A model generated the notes under the pieces. That model worked only from the letters and a program-made list of their open reading frames with translations, did not search any database and was not told where the DNA came from. From NCBI GenBank assembly GCA_964448675.1, contig CAYUZU010000017.1, positions 45,782-109,781 on the forward strand: a stretch of 64,000 nt of DNA, in the 5' to 3' direction. This DNA is from CAYUZU01 sp964448675. Lineage in GTDB: Bacteria > Planctomycetota > Phycisphaerae > UBA1845 > Fen-1342. A program made the translations under genes and the position numbers. Position 1 is the first letter of the stretch. Every line of letters begins with the position of its first letter. Of the stretch, positions 27,666 through 39,764 are shown piece after piece.

Positions 27666-28073
27666 ATGTTCAACTACGACTGGTTCCACGGGACGGGGTT
27701 GCGCCGACAGATCGACGAGGCGAAGCGACGCTGCGCCCTGCGCAGATTCCCCGACATGGACCAGCGACCGGCCGGCAACGGCAACCAGCAGATCCAGGAG
27801 TACCTCGACAAGCTCGAGACCCGGATCATCCTCTACCTGAAGGACGGCCTGAGCTACGAAATGCGCGAGATTGCCGACATCGGCATCAGCAGCGCGTTGG
27901 CATTTGAGTGTACCCCGGTCGATGAAAACTACCAAGTCGGGGCTTATGTGATCGTCGTCCCATTCGACGACATCGCACGCGTTGAGGTGTTTGCCGTCAA
28001 TCCCGACGAAAAGCCCCAGGAAAACATCCGCATTCCGGGCTTCAAGTCGGGCGCGGCAGACGCACGCGACTGA
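27666..28073 (+). CDS. Conserved hypothetical protein
   Basis: 135 residues from the start at 27666 (MFNYDWFHGTGLRRQIDEAK), with GGAG eight bases upstream. It has no signal peptide, membrane segment or recognisable catalytic motif. The middle (ETRIILYLKDGLSYEMREIA) and C-terminus (YVIVVPFDDIARVEVFAVN) look like a compact alpha/beta fold. It diverges from queG with only 97 bases between. No function can be assigned. Confidence 0.65.
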   Translation: MFNYDWFHGTGLRRQIDEAKRRCALRRFPDMDQRPAGNGNQQIQEYLDKLETRIILYLKDGLSYEMREIADIGISSALAFECTPVDENYQVGAYVIVVPFDDIARVEVFAVNPDEKPQENIRIPGFKSGAADARD

Positions 28074-28207
28074 GGATCCGGGGTCGGTGGCGCTCACTCC
28101 GGCACAAGGGACCGTGCCGACGCCATCGGCCGGACGAACACGGGAACACTGGCGCGGCGGGTGGATGCCGACCCTGCCATGATGGACGCAGACAAGGTTG
28201 TGGCCTG

Positions 28208-29365
28208 ATGAAACGATGTCTCTCCACCCTCGCCGTCGCCCTTCTCCTTGTGATGCTGAGCGGCTGCGGCGCCTCGTTCGGCCCACAGGCCAAGTACGGG
28301 ATCACGTTCTACTGCCCGGGCGCCGGCAATGTCGACATGGGCGACGCCGGCATCCGCGAGGGCCTCGAACGGGCCGGTTACCGCGGCCAGGTCGTGCGTG
28401 TCACCTGGTCCCTCTCCTTCAATCCCGCGATCGACCAGACCGTCAAACCCATCGCACGCCTCGGCGCCGCGCGCCTGGCCGGTCAGATCCAGGATTACAT
28501 CGATCGCTATCCCGACCGCGAGGTGAATCTCATCGGTCTGTCGGCCGGCTCGGGCGTGGCAATCTGGGCCCTCGAAGCCCTCAAGCCCGGCTACCGCGTC
28601 GACAACGTCGTGCTGCTCGCTTCGAGCCTGTCCTCCGACTACGACGTGAGCGAAGCCCTGCGGCACGTCAATGGCCAGGTCTACAACTACTACTCACCCA
28701 ATGACGCCGTCCTCACCGGCCCGATGAAGGTGGTCGGCACCATCGACGGCAAGCTCCTCGCCGACGGCGCCGGCTCCGTCGGCCTGCACTCACCCAACAA
28801 CAGCAACCGCGTGGTCAACATTCGCTGGCGCCCCGAGTTCCGTCGCTACGGCTACAACGGCGGCCACATTGACGGCACCGCGCCGTCCTTCGTGCACCAC
28901 TATGTCGCGCGGCACATCGTCACGCCGCGTTCGGCCGGCTTGCTCGATACCGCCGCCTCGCGCCGCCTGCTGCGGGCCCTGCGCGGACAGATCGACGACA
29001 CCGTAGCCCTGGTCGACGATGCCGGCGACGAACCGACCGCTGTCGTGGCCCAGGCCACTCCCCCGCCGCCGGTCGCGCCCGCACGGCCGCTCCCGCCCCG
29101 GCGTTCGGTGCCGCCGCCGCCGCGCGATACCAGGCCGGCCGAACTGGCCCGGCTCATCAAGGTGCTCAGTGGCGAGACGACGCCGGCCGCCGAACCGCCA
29201 GAGACAACCCCCGCCACGATCGCACACGCGCGCGGCAGCGTGAGGCCGCTGGCCGACGACCCGACCACCAGCGAAGAAATCGTCAGTCTCGACCTTTGGC
29301 GACTGCGGCAAAAAGCCGCCGCCATTCGGCAGGAGATAATGACTCGGGCCGAGCCTCAGGACTGA
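28208..29365 (+). CDS. Lipoprotein with alpha/beta-hydrolase-like domain
   Basis: 385 residues. Signal peptide and lipobox MLSGC (Cys20). The body contains the nucleophile-elbow motif GLSAGSG after NLI (about residues 117-123), which resembles an alpha/beta-hydrolase serine elbow; FNPAIDQTVKPIARLGA and TIDGKLLADGAG are the surrounding segments. From about residue 280 a Pro/Ala/Arg-rich linker replaces a fold. The protein may be a periplasmic esterase or lipase. The 3' end overlaps the convergent rsmA gene by 83 bases. Confidence 0.65.
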   Translation: MKRCLSTLAVALLLVMLSGCGASFGPQAKYGITFYCPGAGNVDMGDAGIREGLERAGYRGQVVRVTWSLSFNPAIDQTVKPIARLGAARLAGQIQDYIDRYPDREVNLIGLSAGSGVAIWALEALKPGYRVDNVVLLASSLSSDYDVSEALRHVNGQVYNYYSPNDAVLTGPMKVVGTIDGKLLADGAGSVGLHSPNNSNRVVNIRWRPEFRRYGYNGGHIDGTAPSFVHHYVARHIVTPRSAGLLDTAASRRLLRALRGQIDDTVALVDDAGDEPTAVVAQATPPPPVAPARPLPPRRSVPPPPRDTRPAELARLIKVLSGETTPAAEPPETTPATIAHARGSVRPLADDPTTSEEIVSLDLWRLRQKAAAIRQEIMTRAEPQD

Positions 29366-30158
29366 CCCCCGCCCGCTGAAACACCGCCACCATCCGGGCC
29401 TCCTCCCAATCCCGGAACAGGCGGCGCAGCATCTTGCGCCGCTGGGCGAACCCCCGCTGCACGAACCGCACGAACCCGGCCACGTCGTCGACCTCCACTG
29501 CCGCCGCTGGCCGCGGCTGGATCAACACCATCACCGATTCCACCTTGGGCCGCGGCCAGAACGCCGCCGGCGGCAGGATCGCGATCGGCCGCACCTCGGC
29601 CAGCGTCTGCACAATCACCGAGACCGGGCCGTAGGCATCCGTCCGCGGCTGGCCGCCCAGACGCTGCCCCACCTCCTTCTGGATCGTGCAGACCAGCCGC
29701 TCGAGTCGCGGCTCGACATGCAGCAAATCCACGATCAGCGGCGTGGCGATCTGGTAGGGCAGGTTCGCCACCAGCTTGTAGGCCCCACCCCGCCGCGGCG
29801 GCCGCGCCCGCAGCGCTTCCAGCACCAGCGCGTTGACCTGGTGCTTGCCGGACAGGGCGTCGGCCTGCACCAGCGACAACTTTTTCTCCCCCCCCAGCCG
29901 CTCGCGCAGCAGCGCCTGGAGCCCGTGATCGATTTCGACAGCCACGACCGCCGCCCCGCTGGCCAGCAGCAGCTCGGTTAGCGAGCCGGTGCCGGCGCCC
30001 ACTTCGAGCACCGTGTCCGCGGCCCGCATCTCGGCCGTCGCGAGCAGCTTCCGCATCTGGTTCATGTCGATCAGGAAGTTCTGGCCGTAACGGTGCTGCG
30101 GGGCGAGCTCGTACTGGGCGAGCAGGCGGCGGATCTCGGATTGCGTCTGGCCGGCCAT
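29283..30158 (-). CDS. rsmA: 16S rRNA dimethyladenosine transferase
   Basis: 291 residues from the ATG at 30158; a further frame with a TTG start reaches 30194. RsmA/KsgA dimethylates two adjacent adenosines in helix 45 of 16S rRNA. Landmarks: RYGQNFLID (about residues 23-31), SAM motif I LEVGAGTGSLTELLL (about 51-65), VAVEIDHGLQ for the acidic ribose contact, and NLPYQIATPL (about 133-142), the NxPY target-base motif. No ribosome site is seen at either start. The 3' end overlaps the upstream lipoprotein gene. Confidence 0.93.
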   Translation of the reverse strand: MAGQTQSEIRRLLAQYELAPQHRYGQNFLIDMNQMRKLLATAEMRAADTVLEVGAGTGSLTELLLASGAAVVAVEIDHGLQALLRERLGGEKKLSLVQADALSGKHQVNALVLEALRARPPRRGGAYKLVANLPYQIATPLIVDLLHVEPRLERLVCTIQKEVGQRLGGQPRTDAYGPVSVIVQTLAEVRPIAILPPAAFWPRPKVESVMVLIQPRPAAAVEVDDVAGFVRFVQRGFAQRRKMLRRLFRDWEEARMVAVFQRAGVSPEARPESLSPAEWRRLFAAVAKGRD

Positions 30159-30242
30159 ACACCCGATGGTCGTGATTTTCGGTCGTTGCGGCAAGCCTCA
30201 ACCCGCCGGACCGGGTTCTCCGGGGCCGGTAATGGTCTGGAA

Positions 30243-30270
30243 TTGAGCTTGCATGTTCTCAGACCGATAC
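30243..30270 (+). promoter_or_regulatory. Candidate sigma-28 (FliA-type) promoter of fliD
   Basis: TTGAGCTT (30243-30250), 12 bases, ACCGATAC (30263-30270). The consensus for flagellar sigma-28 in enterics is TAAAGTTT-N11-GCCGATAA; the right half matches in six of eight bases. The identical ACCGATAC lies just upstream of fliS (33571). Confidence 0.35.
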
Positions 30271-30331
30271 GCACACAAGAGCGGGGCGCGTTCTGCGCCC
30301 GCTCGCTGCCGCATCCTGAAGGAGGATCGCC

Positions 30332-33300
30332 GTGGGTAGCATAAGTTCAGGCATGGGCTTGATTTCCGGAATGGATCACCAGTCCATCGTCGACCAGCTT
30401 ATCGCGATCGACGCCCGACCGCGTGACCTGCTCGAAGAACGGATCGGCACGCTCGACGCGCAGCGAACCGCGTACCTGGAGATCTCTGCGCGGATCACCG
30501 CACTCCTTGCGCATGTCCAGTTTCTCTCGCGCCCGAGCTCGTTCCGCGGCCGCACGGCCAACTCCTCCAACCCCAACGCCCTCAGCGCGACCGCGGCCCT
30601 GGGCACGCAGGCGGGCGCCTACGACTTTGTCGTGCGCTCGCTGGCCTCGACCCACCAGCTCGTCAGCCGCGGTTTCCAGAGCACCAGCACGCCGCTGTCC
30701 GCGGGCACCCTGACCATCGAATCCGCCCAGGCCCGCTTGAACCGCACCACCAACCTCGAGCAACTCAACGGCTTCACCGGCGTTCGCCGGGGCAGCTTCC
30801 GTCTCACCGACTCGTCCGGCAACGCGGCGACGGTCGACCTCACCGACGTGGTCACACTCGACGAGGTCATCGACCGCATCAACGATGCCGACGTGGCCGT
30901 CACCGCCACGGTGCGCGGCGATCAGATCATGCTGCGTGACGAGGCGGGCGGCAGCGGCACCATGCGCGTCGCAGAGGTGGATGGCGGGGCCACGGCCGCC
31001 GACCTGGGCTTCGGCCTGGGTAACCGCAGCGACTTCGACCAGGACGGCGCGCTCGTCGGCGGCAATCTCATGTCACTCAGCGACACCACTCCGCTGGACG
31101 CCCTGAACGACGGACTCGGCCTGCGCAGCGCCGTCGCCGGCGTCGACTTCACCATGACCGTCGGTGACACCGACATCGGCGTCTCGATCAACGACAACAT
31201 CGGCGCGGACACGCGCCTCGAACGCCTCAACCACGGCCAGGGCGTGCGCCTGGGCACGCTGCGCGTCATTTCGCGCGACGGGGACCGGGCGACCGTCGAC
31301 CTCTCCGGCGCCGAGACGGTCAGTGACGTGCGCGATGCCCTGCAGGCGGCGTTCGACGATGATCGCCTCACCGTGACCCTCAGCGGCAGCCGGCTGATCA
31401 TCCGCGACAGCACGACGCTCGACCCCGACGAGGACACCGAGTACGACTTCAGCATCGAGGACATCGACGGCTACGCGGCCAAGGACCTCGGCATCGAAGG
31501 CACGGCGACAACCAACCAGATCAACGGCCGCGACATCCTCCACATCGACAACATTGCGGACGTGCTCGCCGCCATCAATCATGCCAAGAACAATGTCGAT
31601 CCGGCCACCGGCGTCGGCCAGCTTGTCACCGCCACCGTCGATGCGGACGGCCACGGCATCGTATTGCAGACCAGCGACGGCCAGGACCTGGTGCTCCGCG
31701 CCAACGGCAGCAGCAAAGCCCTCGCGGATTTGGGCTTCGGCGAAGATACCTACGCCGGCGGCGCCGCGGCCGGCACGCGCATCCTCGGCGGCCTCAACAC
31801 CGCGATGCTCAAGACGCTCAACGGTGGCAACAGCTACGAATTCGGCACGCTGCGCATCGAGGCCCGCGGCAACGTCGCGCTGGTCGACGTAAGCGGCGCC
31901 GACACCCTCGCCGAGCTGGTGGACACCATCAACCAGGCCTCCGCCGACAACAACCTCGGCATCGAGGTCGGCTACGACAATACCGGCACGAAGCTGGTCG
32001 TCGGCAACAGCGACGGCTCCGACGAGCTGATCACCATCAGTGACCACCACGGCACGTTCGCCGAGGCCGTCGGCCTGACCGGGTCGCAGTCACGCTTCAC
32101 CAGCGACAACCTCCAGCGGCAGTACATCTCCGAGGCCACGCGCCTGGAAGATCTCAACAACGGCCGCGGCGTCTCCCCCGGGACCATCCGCATCACCAAT
32201 TCGCGCGGCCAGATGCGCAGCATCACGTTCCCCGCGTCTGGTGCCGAAACGCTGCAGGACGTGATCGACGAGATCAACAACAGCGGCATCGGCTTCGACA
32301 TCAACGTCGAGGCCCGCATCAATGACACCGGCGACGGTCTGGAGCTCATCGATCACTCCGGCGGCGCCGGCACACTGAAGGTCGAGGACGAGACCGGCGC
32401 GATGGCGCGCGATCTCAACATCGCCGGCGAATCCAGCACCGGCGCAATCGACGGCTCGTACGAGTACCACGTGGACGTCAGCGGCAACGACACCCTCGAG
32501 TCCCTCGCCGAGCGCATCGGCCAGGAAACCACGCTCGCCGAAGCCACGCTCCTCAATGACGGCAGCGCCGCGGCGCCGTACCGCCTCAACCTGACCTCGC
32601 GCGTCGGCGGCCGCGCCGGCGAGTTGATCATCTCCGAGGACTTCTCGGACGGCGGCTTCGGCATGGCGACACTCACGCGCGCTGCCGACGCCCGGGTCCT
32701 CTTCGGCGGCAGCGCCGGCACCGGCGTCCTGCTCACCAGCGACGCCAACACGTTCAACAACGTCGTCGCGGGCATGGACATCACCGTCAGCCAGGTCTCC
32801 GACACACCGGTGTCCGTGACGGTCGCCGAAGACATGGAAAGCGTGCTCGAGACTTTCCGGGAGCTCGTATCCGACTTCAACGACGCGGTCAGCAAGATCG
32901 ATGACGTCAGCGATTACGACCCGGAGACCGAAGAGAAGGGCGTCCTGCTGGGCGAAAGCGCGCTGCGCATGTCGCGCAACCGGCTCACCCGCGCGTTCGA
33001 ACGCTACGTCGCCGGCGCCGGCGGCGGCCTGCGCAGCCTGCGCGATATCGGCGTCGAGTTCAGCGGCGGCACCACCCTCAGCTTCGACGAGGAGAAGTTC
33101 CGCGAGGCCTACGCCACAAACCCCGACGGCGTCGTCGGCCTGCTGACCGACGAGGACTTCGGCCTCGCTCACCAGCTCGAAGAGCAACTCAAGACGATCA
33201 CCGACCCGGATGGCTTGATCGACCAGCGGACCGACACGCTGGAAGACCAGAGGAAGCTGCTCAACGAACGCATCGAGTACATGAACGAGCGGCTCGACCA

Positions 33301-33442
33301 GAAGCGCGCACGACTACTGCGTGAGTTCCAGGTCATGGAAACCGTCCTCGCCGAGATGCAGTCGCAGCAGAACGCATTATTGAACCTCCAGGCGTCCGCC
33401 GGCAGCAGCGGCGCCGGCCTGACGAGCCTGATGGGGCTGTAG
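30332..33442 (+). CDS. fliD: Flagellar hook-associated protein 2 (filament cap), enlarged
   Basis: 1036 residues, GTG start behind GAAGGAGGATC. FliD caps the flagellar filament and folds new flagellin subunits. The N-terminal FliD domain is clear (SSGMGLISGMDHQSIVDQL). The C-terminus (LTDEDFGLAHQLEEQLKTI, then RIEYMNERLDQKRARLLREF) is the coiled-coil FliD_C domain. Most FliD proteins are 400-700 residues; here the middle contains at least four repeats of the flagellin IN motif (LxxLNxGxGVxxGxLRIxxxxG, TVDLSGAETLxDVxDxIN) at about residues 145, 295, 490 and 610. These explain the size and may form surface-exposed domains. Confidence 0.92.
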   Translation: MGSISSGMGLISGMDHQSIVDQLIAIDARPRDLLEERIGTLDAQRTAYLEISARITALLAHVQFLSRPSSFRGRTANSSNPNALSATAALGTQAGAYDFVVRSLASTHQLVSRGFQSTSTPLSAGTLTIESAQARLNRTTNLEQLNGFTGVRRGSFRLTDSSGNAATVDLTDVVTLDEVIDRINDADVAVTATVRGDQIMLRDEAGGSGTMRVAEVDGGATAADLGFGLGNRSDFDQDGALVGGNLMSLSDTTPLDALNDGLGLRSAVAGVDFTMTVGDTDIGVSINDNIGADTRLERLNHGQGVRLGTLRVISRDGDRATVDLSGAETVSDVRDALQAAFDDDRLTVTLSGSRLIIRDSTTLDPDEDTEYDFSIEDIDGYAAKDLGIEGTATTNQINGRDILHIDNIADVLAAINHAKNNVDPATGVGQLVTATVDADGHGIVLQTSDGQDLVLRANGSSKALADLGFGEDTYAGGAAAGTRILGGLNTAMLKTLNGGNSYEFGTLRIEARGNVALVDVSGADTLAELVDTINQASADNNLGIEVGYDNTGTKLVVGNSDGSDELITISDHHGTFAEAVGLTGSQSRFTSDNLQRQYISEATRLEDLNNGRGVSPGTIRITNSRGQMRSITFPASGAETLQDVIDEINNSGIGFDINVEARINDTGDGLELIDHSGGAGTLKVEDETGAMARDLNIAGESSTGAIDGSYEYHVDVSGNDTLESLAERIGQETTLAEATLLNDGSAAAPYRLNLTSRVGGRAGELIISEDFSDGGFGMATLTRAADARVLFGGSAGTGVLLTSDANTFNNVVAGMDITVSQVSDTPVSVTVAEDMESVLETFRELVSDFNDAVSKIDDVSDYDPETEEKGVLLGESALRMSRNRLTRAFERYVAGAGGGLRSLRDIGVEFSGGTTLSFDEEKFREAYATNPDGVVGLLTDEDFGLAHQLEEQLKTITDPDGLIDQRTDTLEDQRKLLNERIEYMNERLDQKRARLLREFQVMETVLAEMQSQQNALLNLQASAGSSGAGLTSLMGL

Positions 33443-33550
33443 TCGCCGGGCGAAGAGGCCACAAAGTCGCCCCTGAAAAGAACTTAAAAGCAGTTGGCCA
33501 TCCCGGGCACCGCCCGGCGCGCCGCGCCAGCCACGGGCTGGTGAGCGTAC

Positions 33551-33578
33551 TAACCGGTGTTTGACGCTGAACCGATAC
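33551..33578 (+). promoter_or_regulatory. Candidate sigma-28 (FliA-type) promoter of fliS
   Basis: TAACCGGT (33551-33558), 12 bases, ACCGATAC (33571-33578), ending seven bases before the fliS ATG at 33586. The left half is weak. The start of RNA would lie at about the ATG, so the transcript would be leaderless, which fits the lack of a ribosome site. Confidence 0.3.
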
Positions 33579-33585
33579 CCCCGAC

Positions 33586-34077
33586 ATGACCTATACACCG
33601 AACGCGTCGCAGGAATACCTGAAGAATGCGGTCCTGACCGCGACCCCGGAGCAACTGCAGCTCATGCTGTACGATGGGGCGATCCGGTTTGCCACGCGCG
33701 GCCTGGAAGCGGTTCAGGCAAACGACCGCGAGGGCGCCTTCAACGCCCTCGATCGGGCCCAGCGCATCGTGCTCGAGCTCAACCAGGGTATTCGGCGTGA
33801 GGTCAACCCGGAGCTCGCCGATCAAATGGCCGCCCTGTACAATTTCGTCTACAACCGCCTGATCGAGGGGAACATCAACCAGGACCAGGCCGCGCTGGAG
33901 GATGCGTTGCGGATCCTGCGCCACCTGCGCGAAACCTGGGTCATGCTGATGGACAAGCTCGCCCAGGAGCAGTCCACCCCGAAAGCCGTCGCCCCGCAGG
34001 ACATCGTCCCGCCACGCCCGACCCCCGTCGTGACCCCTGCCGAAGAGGAAGGATCGGGCTTCAGCGCCGAGGGCTGA
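33586..34077 (+). CDS. fliS: Flagellar export chaperone FliS
   Basis: 163 residues; family members are about 130. FliS binds the C-terminal helix of flagellin in the cytoplasm and prevents premature polymerisation. Family hallmarks: YLKNAVLTATPEQLQLMLYD near the N-terminus, FNALDRAQRIVLELNQGI, ALYNFVYNRLIEGNI, and ALRILRHLRETWVMLMDKL. The last 35 residues are a Pro-rich tail without homology. It lies 143 bases after fliD on the same strand, the usual neighbour, and there is no ribosome site upstream of the ATG. Confidence 0.93.
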   Translation: MTYTPNASQEYLKNAVLTATPEQLQLMLYDGAIRFATRGLEAVQANDREGAFNALDRAQRIVLELNQGIRREVNPELADQMAALYNFVYNRLIEGNINQDQAALEDALRILRHLRETWVMLMDKLAQEQSTPKAVAPQDIVPPRPTPVVTPAEEEGSGFSAEG

Positions 34078-34246
34078 GCAGCCCGCTGGCCCCCGTAAGC
34101 CCTCCCGGGCCTTTCCGTTACGGCCACACGCGCCTAAGCAATGGTTATGTCGGGAATAACGCGCCGCGGGAGGTCGACAGCCAGCCCGGCGTGCTATATC
34201 ATCCCGCCCCGATAAGCGTCGCAGGAACCAGTCGGGAGGACCGTTC

Positions 34247-35440
34247 ATGTCCGATGTTTGCCGGGTCGCGCTACTGGGGCAGAAGTTCATGGGCCGGGCC
34301 CACAGCAATGCCTATCTCAAGGCCCCCCGGTTCTTCAACCTGCCGAAAACGCCCGTGATGCACACCATCGTGGGCCTGGATCTCATCTCCCTGGCACCCT
34401 TCGCGGACCGCTGGGGCTGGCAACACTACAGCACCAACTGGAAAGAGGCGATCAAGAGCTCCGAAATCGACCTCGTCGACGTGAGCACCCCCAATTCCAT
34501 GCACGCCGAGCAGGCCGTGGCGGCCTTGTCGGCCGGCAAGCACGTCGCCTGCGAAAAGCCGCTGGCCCATACGCTCAAAGACGCCCGCGCCATGAAGAAC
34601 GCCGCGGCCAAGTCGCGCAAGGCCAAGACGTTCGTGTGGTACAACTATCGCCGCTGCCCGGCGGTGGCGCTGGCCCACCGCCTCGTGCGCGAGGGGCGGC
34701 TCGGACGGATCTACCACATTCGCGCCTCGTACCTGCAGGACTGGGGCGGGCCCGACACGCCGCTGGCGTGGCGTTTTCAGAAAAAGTACGCGGGATCGGG
34801 GGCTCATGGCGACCTCAACGCGCACATTGTTGATATGGCGCGCTTCATCACGGGCCAGGAGGTCGTCGAAGTCAGCGGGGCCATCGCCGAGACGTTCATC
34901 ACCGAGCGGCCCGTCCCCGAGGGGGCCGCCAAGGGTGGCATCTCGTCCGGGCGAAAGAAGAAGAAGAAGGCCACGATGGGCAAGAGTGACGTCGACGACT
35001 GCGTCCTGTTCCTCGCGCGGTTCAAGGACGGTGCCGTCGGCAGCTTCGAGGCCACCCGCCTGGCCACCGGCAATCAGAACAACAACAACATCGAAATCAA
35101 CGGCGAGCTCGGTTCGATCCACTTCGGCTTCGAGGACATGAACCTGCTGTGGTGGTACGACAGCAGCGACAGCAAGGCCACCGCCGGCTGGCGTCGGATC
35201 ATGTGCACTTCCGCCGGCGATCACCCGTATGCGGGTGCCTGGTGGCCCGACGCGCACATCATCGGCTACGAGCACACCTTCGTGAACATGGTGGCCGACA
35301 TGATGGCGTTCCTGGCAGGTGAGGAGCCCACGGTGCCGCTGCCGGACTTCGCCGACGCGTACGAGACGCAGCGTGTGCTCGAAGCCGCCCTGCTGGCGGC
35401 CAGGCATCGCGCCGCGGTCAAACTGAGCGAGGTCAAGTAG
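34247..35440 (+). CDS. Gfo/Idh/MocA-family oxidoreductase
   Basis: 397 residues. N-terminal Rossmann fold with GQKFMGRAHSNAYLKA (phosphate loop variant) and the EKPLAHTLKDARAM catalytic-lysine motif at about residues 103-116, typical of NAD(P)-dependent sugar and cyclitol dehydrogenases. The second domain starts near FVWYNYRRCPAV, with HGDLNAHIVDMARFI supplying a His. Residues 226-247 carry an insertion with a run of Lys (KKKKK), unusual for the family. The substrate cannot be told. A weak extended -10 (TGCTATATC, 34192-34200) lies upstream. Confidence 0.88.
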   Translation: MSDVCRVALLGQKFMGRAHSNAYLKAPRFFNLPKTPVMHTIVGLDLISLAPFADRWGWQHYSTNWKEAIKSSEIDLVDVSTPNSMHAEQAVAALSAGKHVACEKPLAHTLKDARAMKNAAAKSRKAKTFVWYNYRRCPAVALAHRLVREGRLGRIYHIRASYLQDWGGPDTPLAWRFQKKYAGSGAHGDLNAHIVDMARFITGQEVVEVSGAIAETFITERPVPEGAAKGGISSGRKKKKKATMGKSDVDDCVLFLARFKDGAVGSFEATRLATGNQNNNNIEINGELGSIHFGFEDMNLLWWYDSSDSKATAGWRRIMCTSAGDHPYAGAWWPDAHIIGYEHTFVNMVADMMAFLAGEEPTVPLPDFADAYETQRVLEAALLAARHRAAVKLSEVK

Positions 35441-35475
35441 ACCGACGCCGCGGCCACACGATGGAGGAACCTGCC

Positions 35476-35823
35476 ATGCCACGAAGCCGCATTCACGCCC
35501 TGCTGACGGCCATGGGCCTCGGCTGCGTCCTGCTCGCCACGGGCTGCGCCAGCACGACCATCAGCGGCGAGGGCACACGAATGGAGCAGGTCTTCACCGG
35601 CAATGTCGGCATCCGCGGCGAGGACCACGACATCGTCATGCTGCCCGGCTCCGAAGTGCTCAAGCTGTCGATCATGGGCGAGGATGTGTACGTCGACGTG
35701 CTCGACGGCGCCACGATCGACAAGATCGAGATCGTCGGCAACGACAACGAGGTCGTCTGCCCGGAAGAGATGTCGTTCGAGCAGAGCATTATCGGCGAAG
35801 GCAACCGCATCCGCCGGCGCTAG
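35476..35823 (+). CDS. Small lipoprotein with beta-helix-like repeat
   Basis: 115 residues from the ATG at 35476, eight bases after GGAGG. Lipobox ATGC (Cys23). The mature part shows a regular period (QVFTGNVGIRGEDHDIVM, then LKLSIMGEDVYVDVLDGATI, then IEIVGNDNEVV), characteristic of short DUF3060-type beta-solenoid proteins. It lies 35 bases after the oxidoreductase and is probably in its operon. Function unknown. Confidence 0.65.
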   Translation: MPRSRIHALLTAMGLGCVLLATGCASTTISGEGTRMEQVFTGNVGIRGEDHDIVMLPGSEVLKLSIMGEDVYVDVLDGATIDKIEIVGNDNEVVCPEEMSFEQSIIGEGNRIRRR

Positions 35824-35836
35824 CGCACCCGACGCC

Positions 35837-35992
35837 TCACAGCGGCTGCGGCGCCGCGGTCAGGTACGTCTGGCGCAGCAGGTCCCATATCCCGGTCGTG
35901 ACCAGCACGCGCCACAGCACGATCGCCCCCACCAGCAAGGCAGCCAGGTAGAGCAGGTAGAAGCGGCGCCTGAGGCGGCGTGGGCGTTGCAT
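35837..35992 (-). CDS. Small membrane protein (51 residues)
   Basis: Start at 35992 chosen because GGGAGA lies eight bases upstream; a longer frame begins at 36055. An Arg-rich N-terminus (MQRPRRLRRRF) precedes one transmembrane helix (YLLYLAALLVGAIVLWRVLV), so it would sit with its basic end inside the cell. Convergent with the small lipoprotein, 13 bases apart. No family recognised; coding is likely but not certain. Confidence 0.5.
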   Translation of the reverse strand: MQRPRRLRRRFYLLYLAALLVGAIVLWRVLVTTGIWDLLRQTYLTAAPQPL

Positions 35993-36295
35993 GCGTCGTG
36001 TCTCCCGGTCCGGGCGCCCGCTGTCGAGCGCAGCCGCGCCCATGTCGGCCGGCACGGATGATACCGATAATCACCACCGGCGCCACCCCGCACGGCCCTG
36101 ATGCAGCCTCCAGCCGATCTGGCCGATCTCAAGGATAAGAGCGAAACAGTGCATCATGGATGGAGTGCCTATGCGCGCGCACCATCATGCCGCGGGGTTG
36201 CCCGTGGCGTGGGTTCATCGCGGCTCTCGTCGGGGTGCGGCGGTCGGCGCGCGCCCGCGATCACCCGGTCACGCACGATCGGCGGGAGGGGCACC
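35993..36295. other. Intergenic region upstream of the hybrid histidine kinase
   Basis: 303 bases between divergent genes. The kinase ribosome site GGGAGGGG lies at about 36284-36291. ACCGATAA at 36063-36070 resembles a sigma-28 -10 half but has no matching -35 nearby. Nothing else was recognised. Confidence 0.4.
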
Positions 36296-39748
<3,453 letters not shown>

Positions 39749-39764
39749 CCCCCCGCGCCAGCGC

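Noticed and set aside
36063..36070. ACCGATAA, like a sigma-28 -10 half, upstream of the histidine kinase
   Set aside because: No matching -35 half within 11-13 bases on the left and a 226-base distance to the gene.
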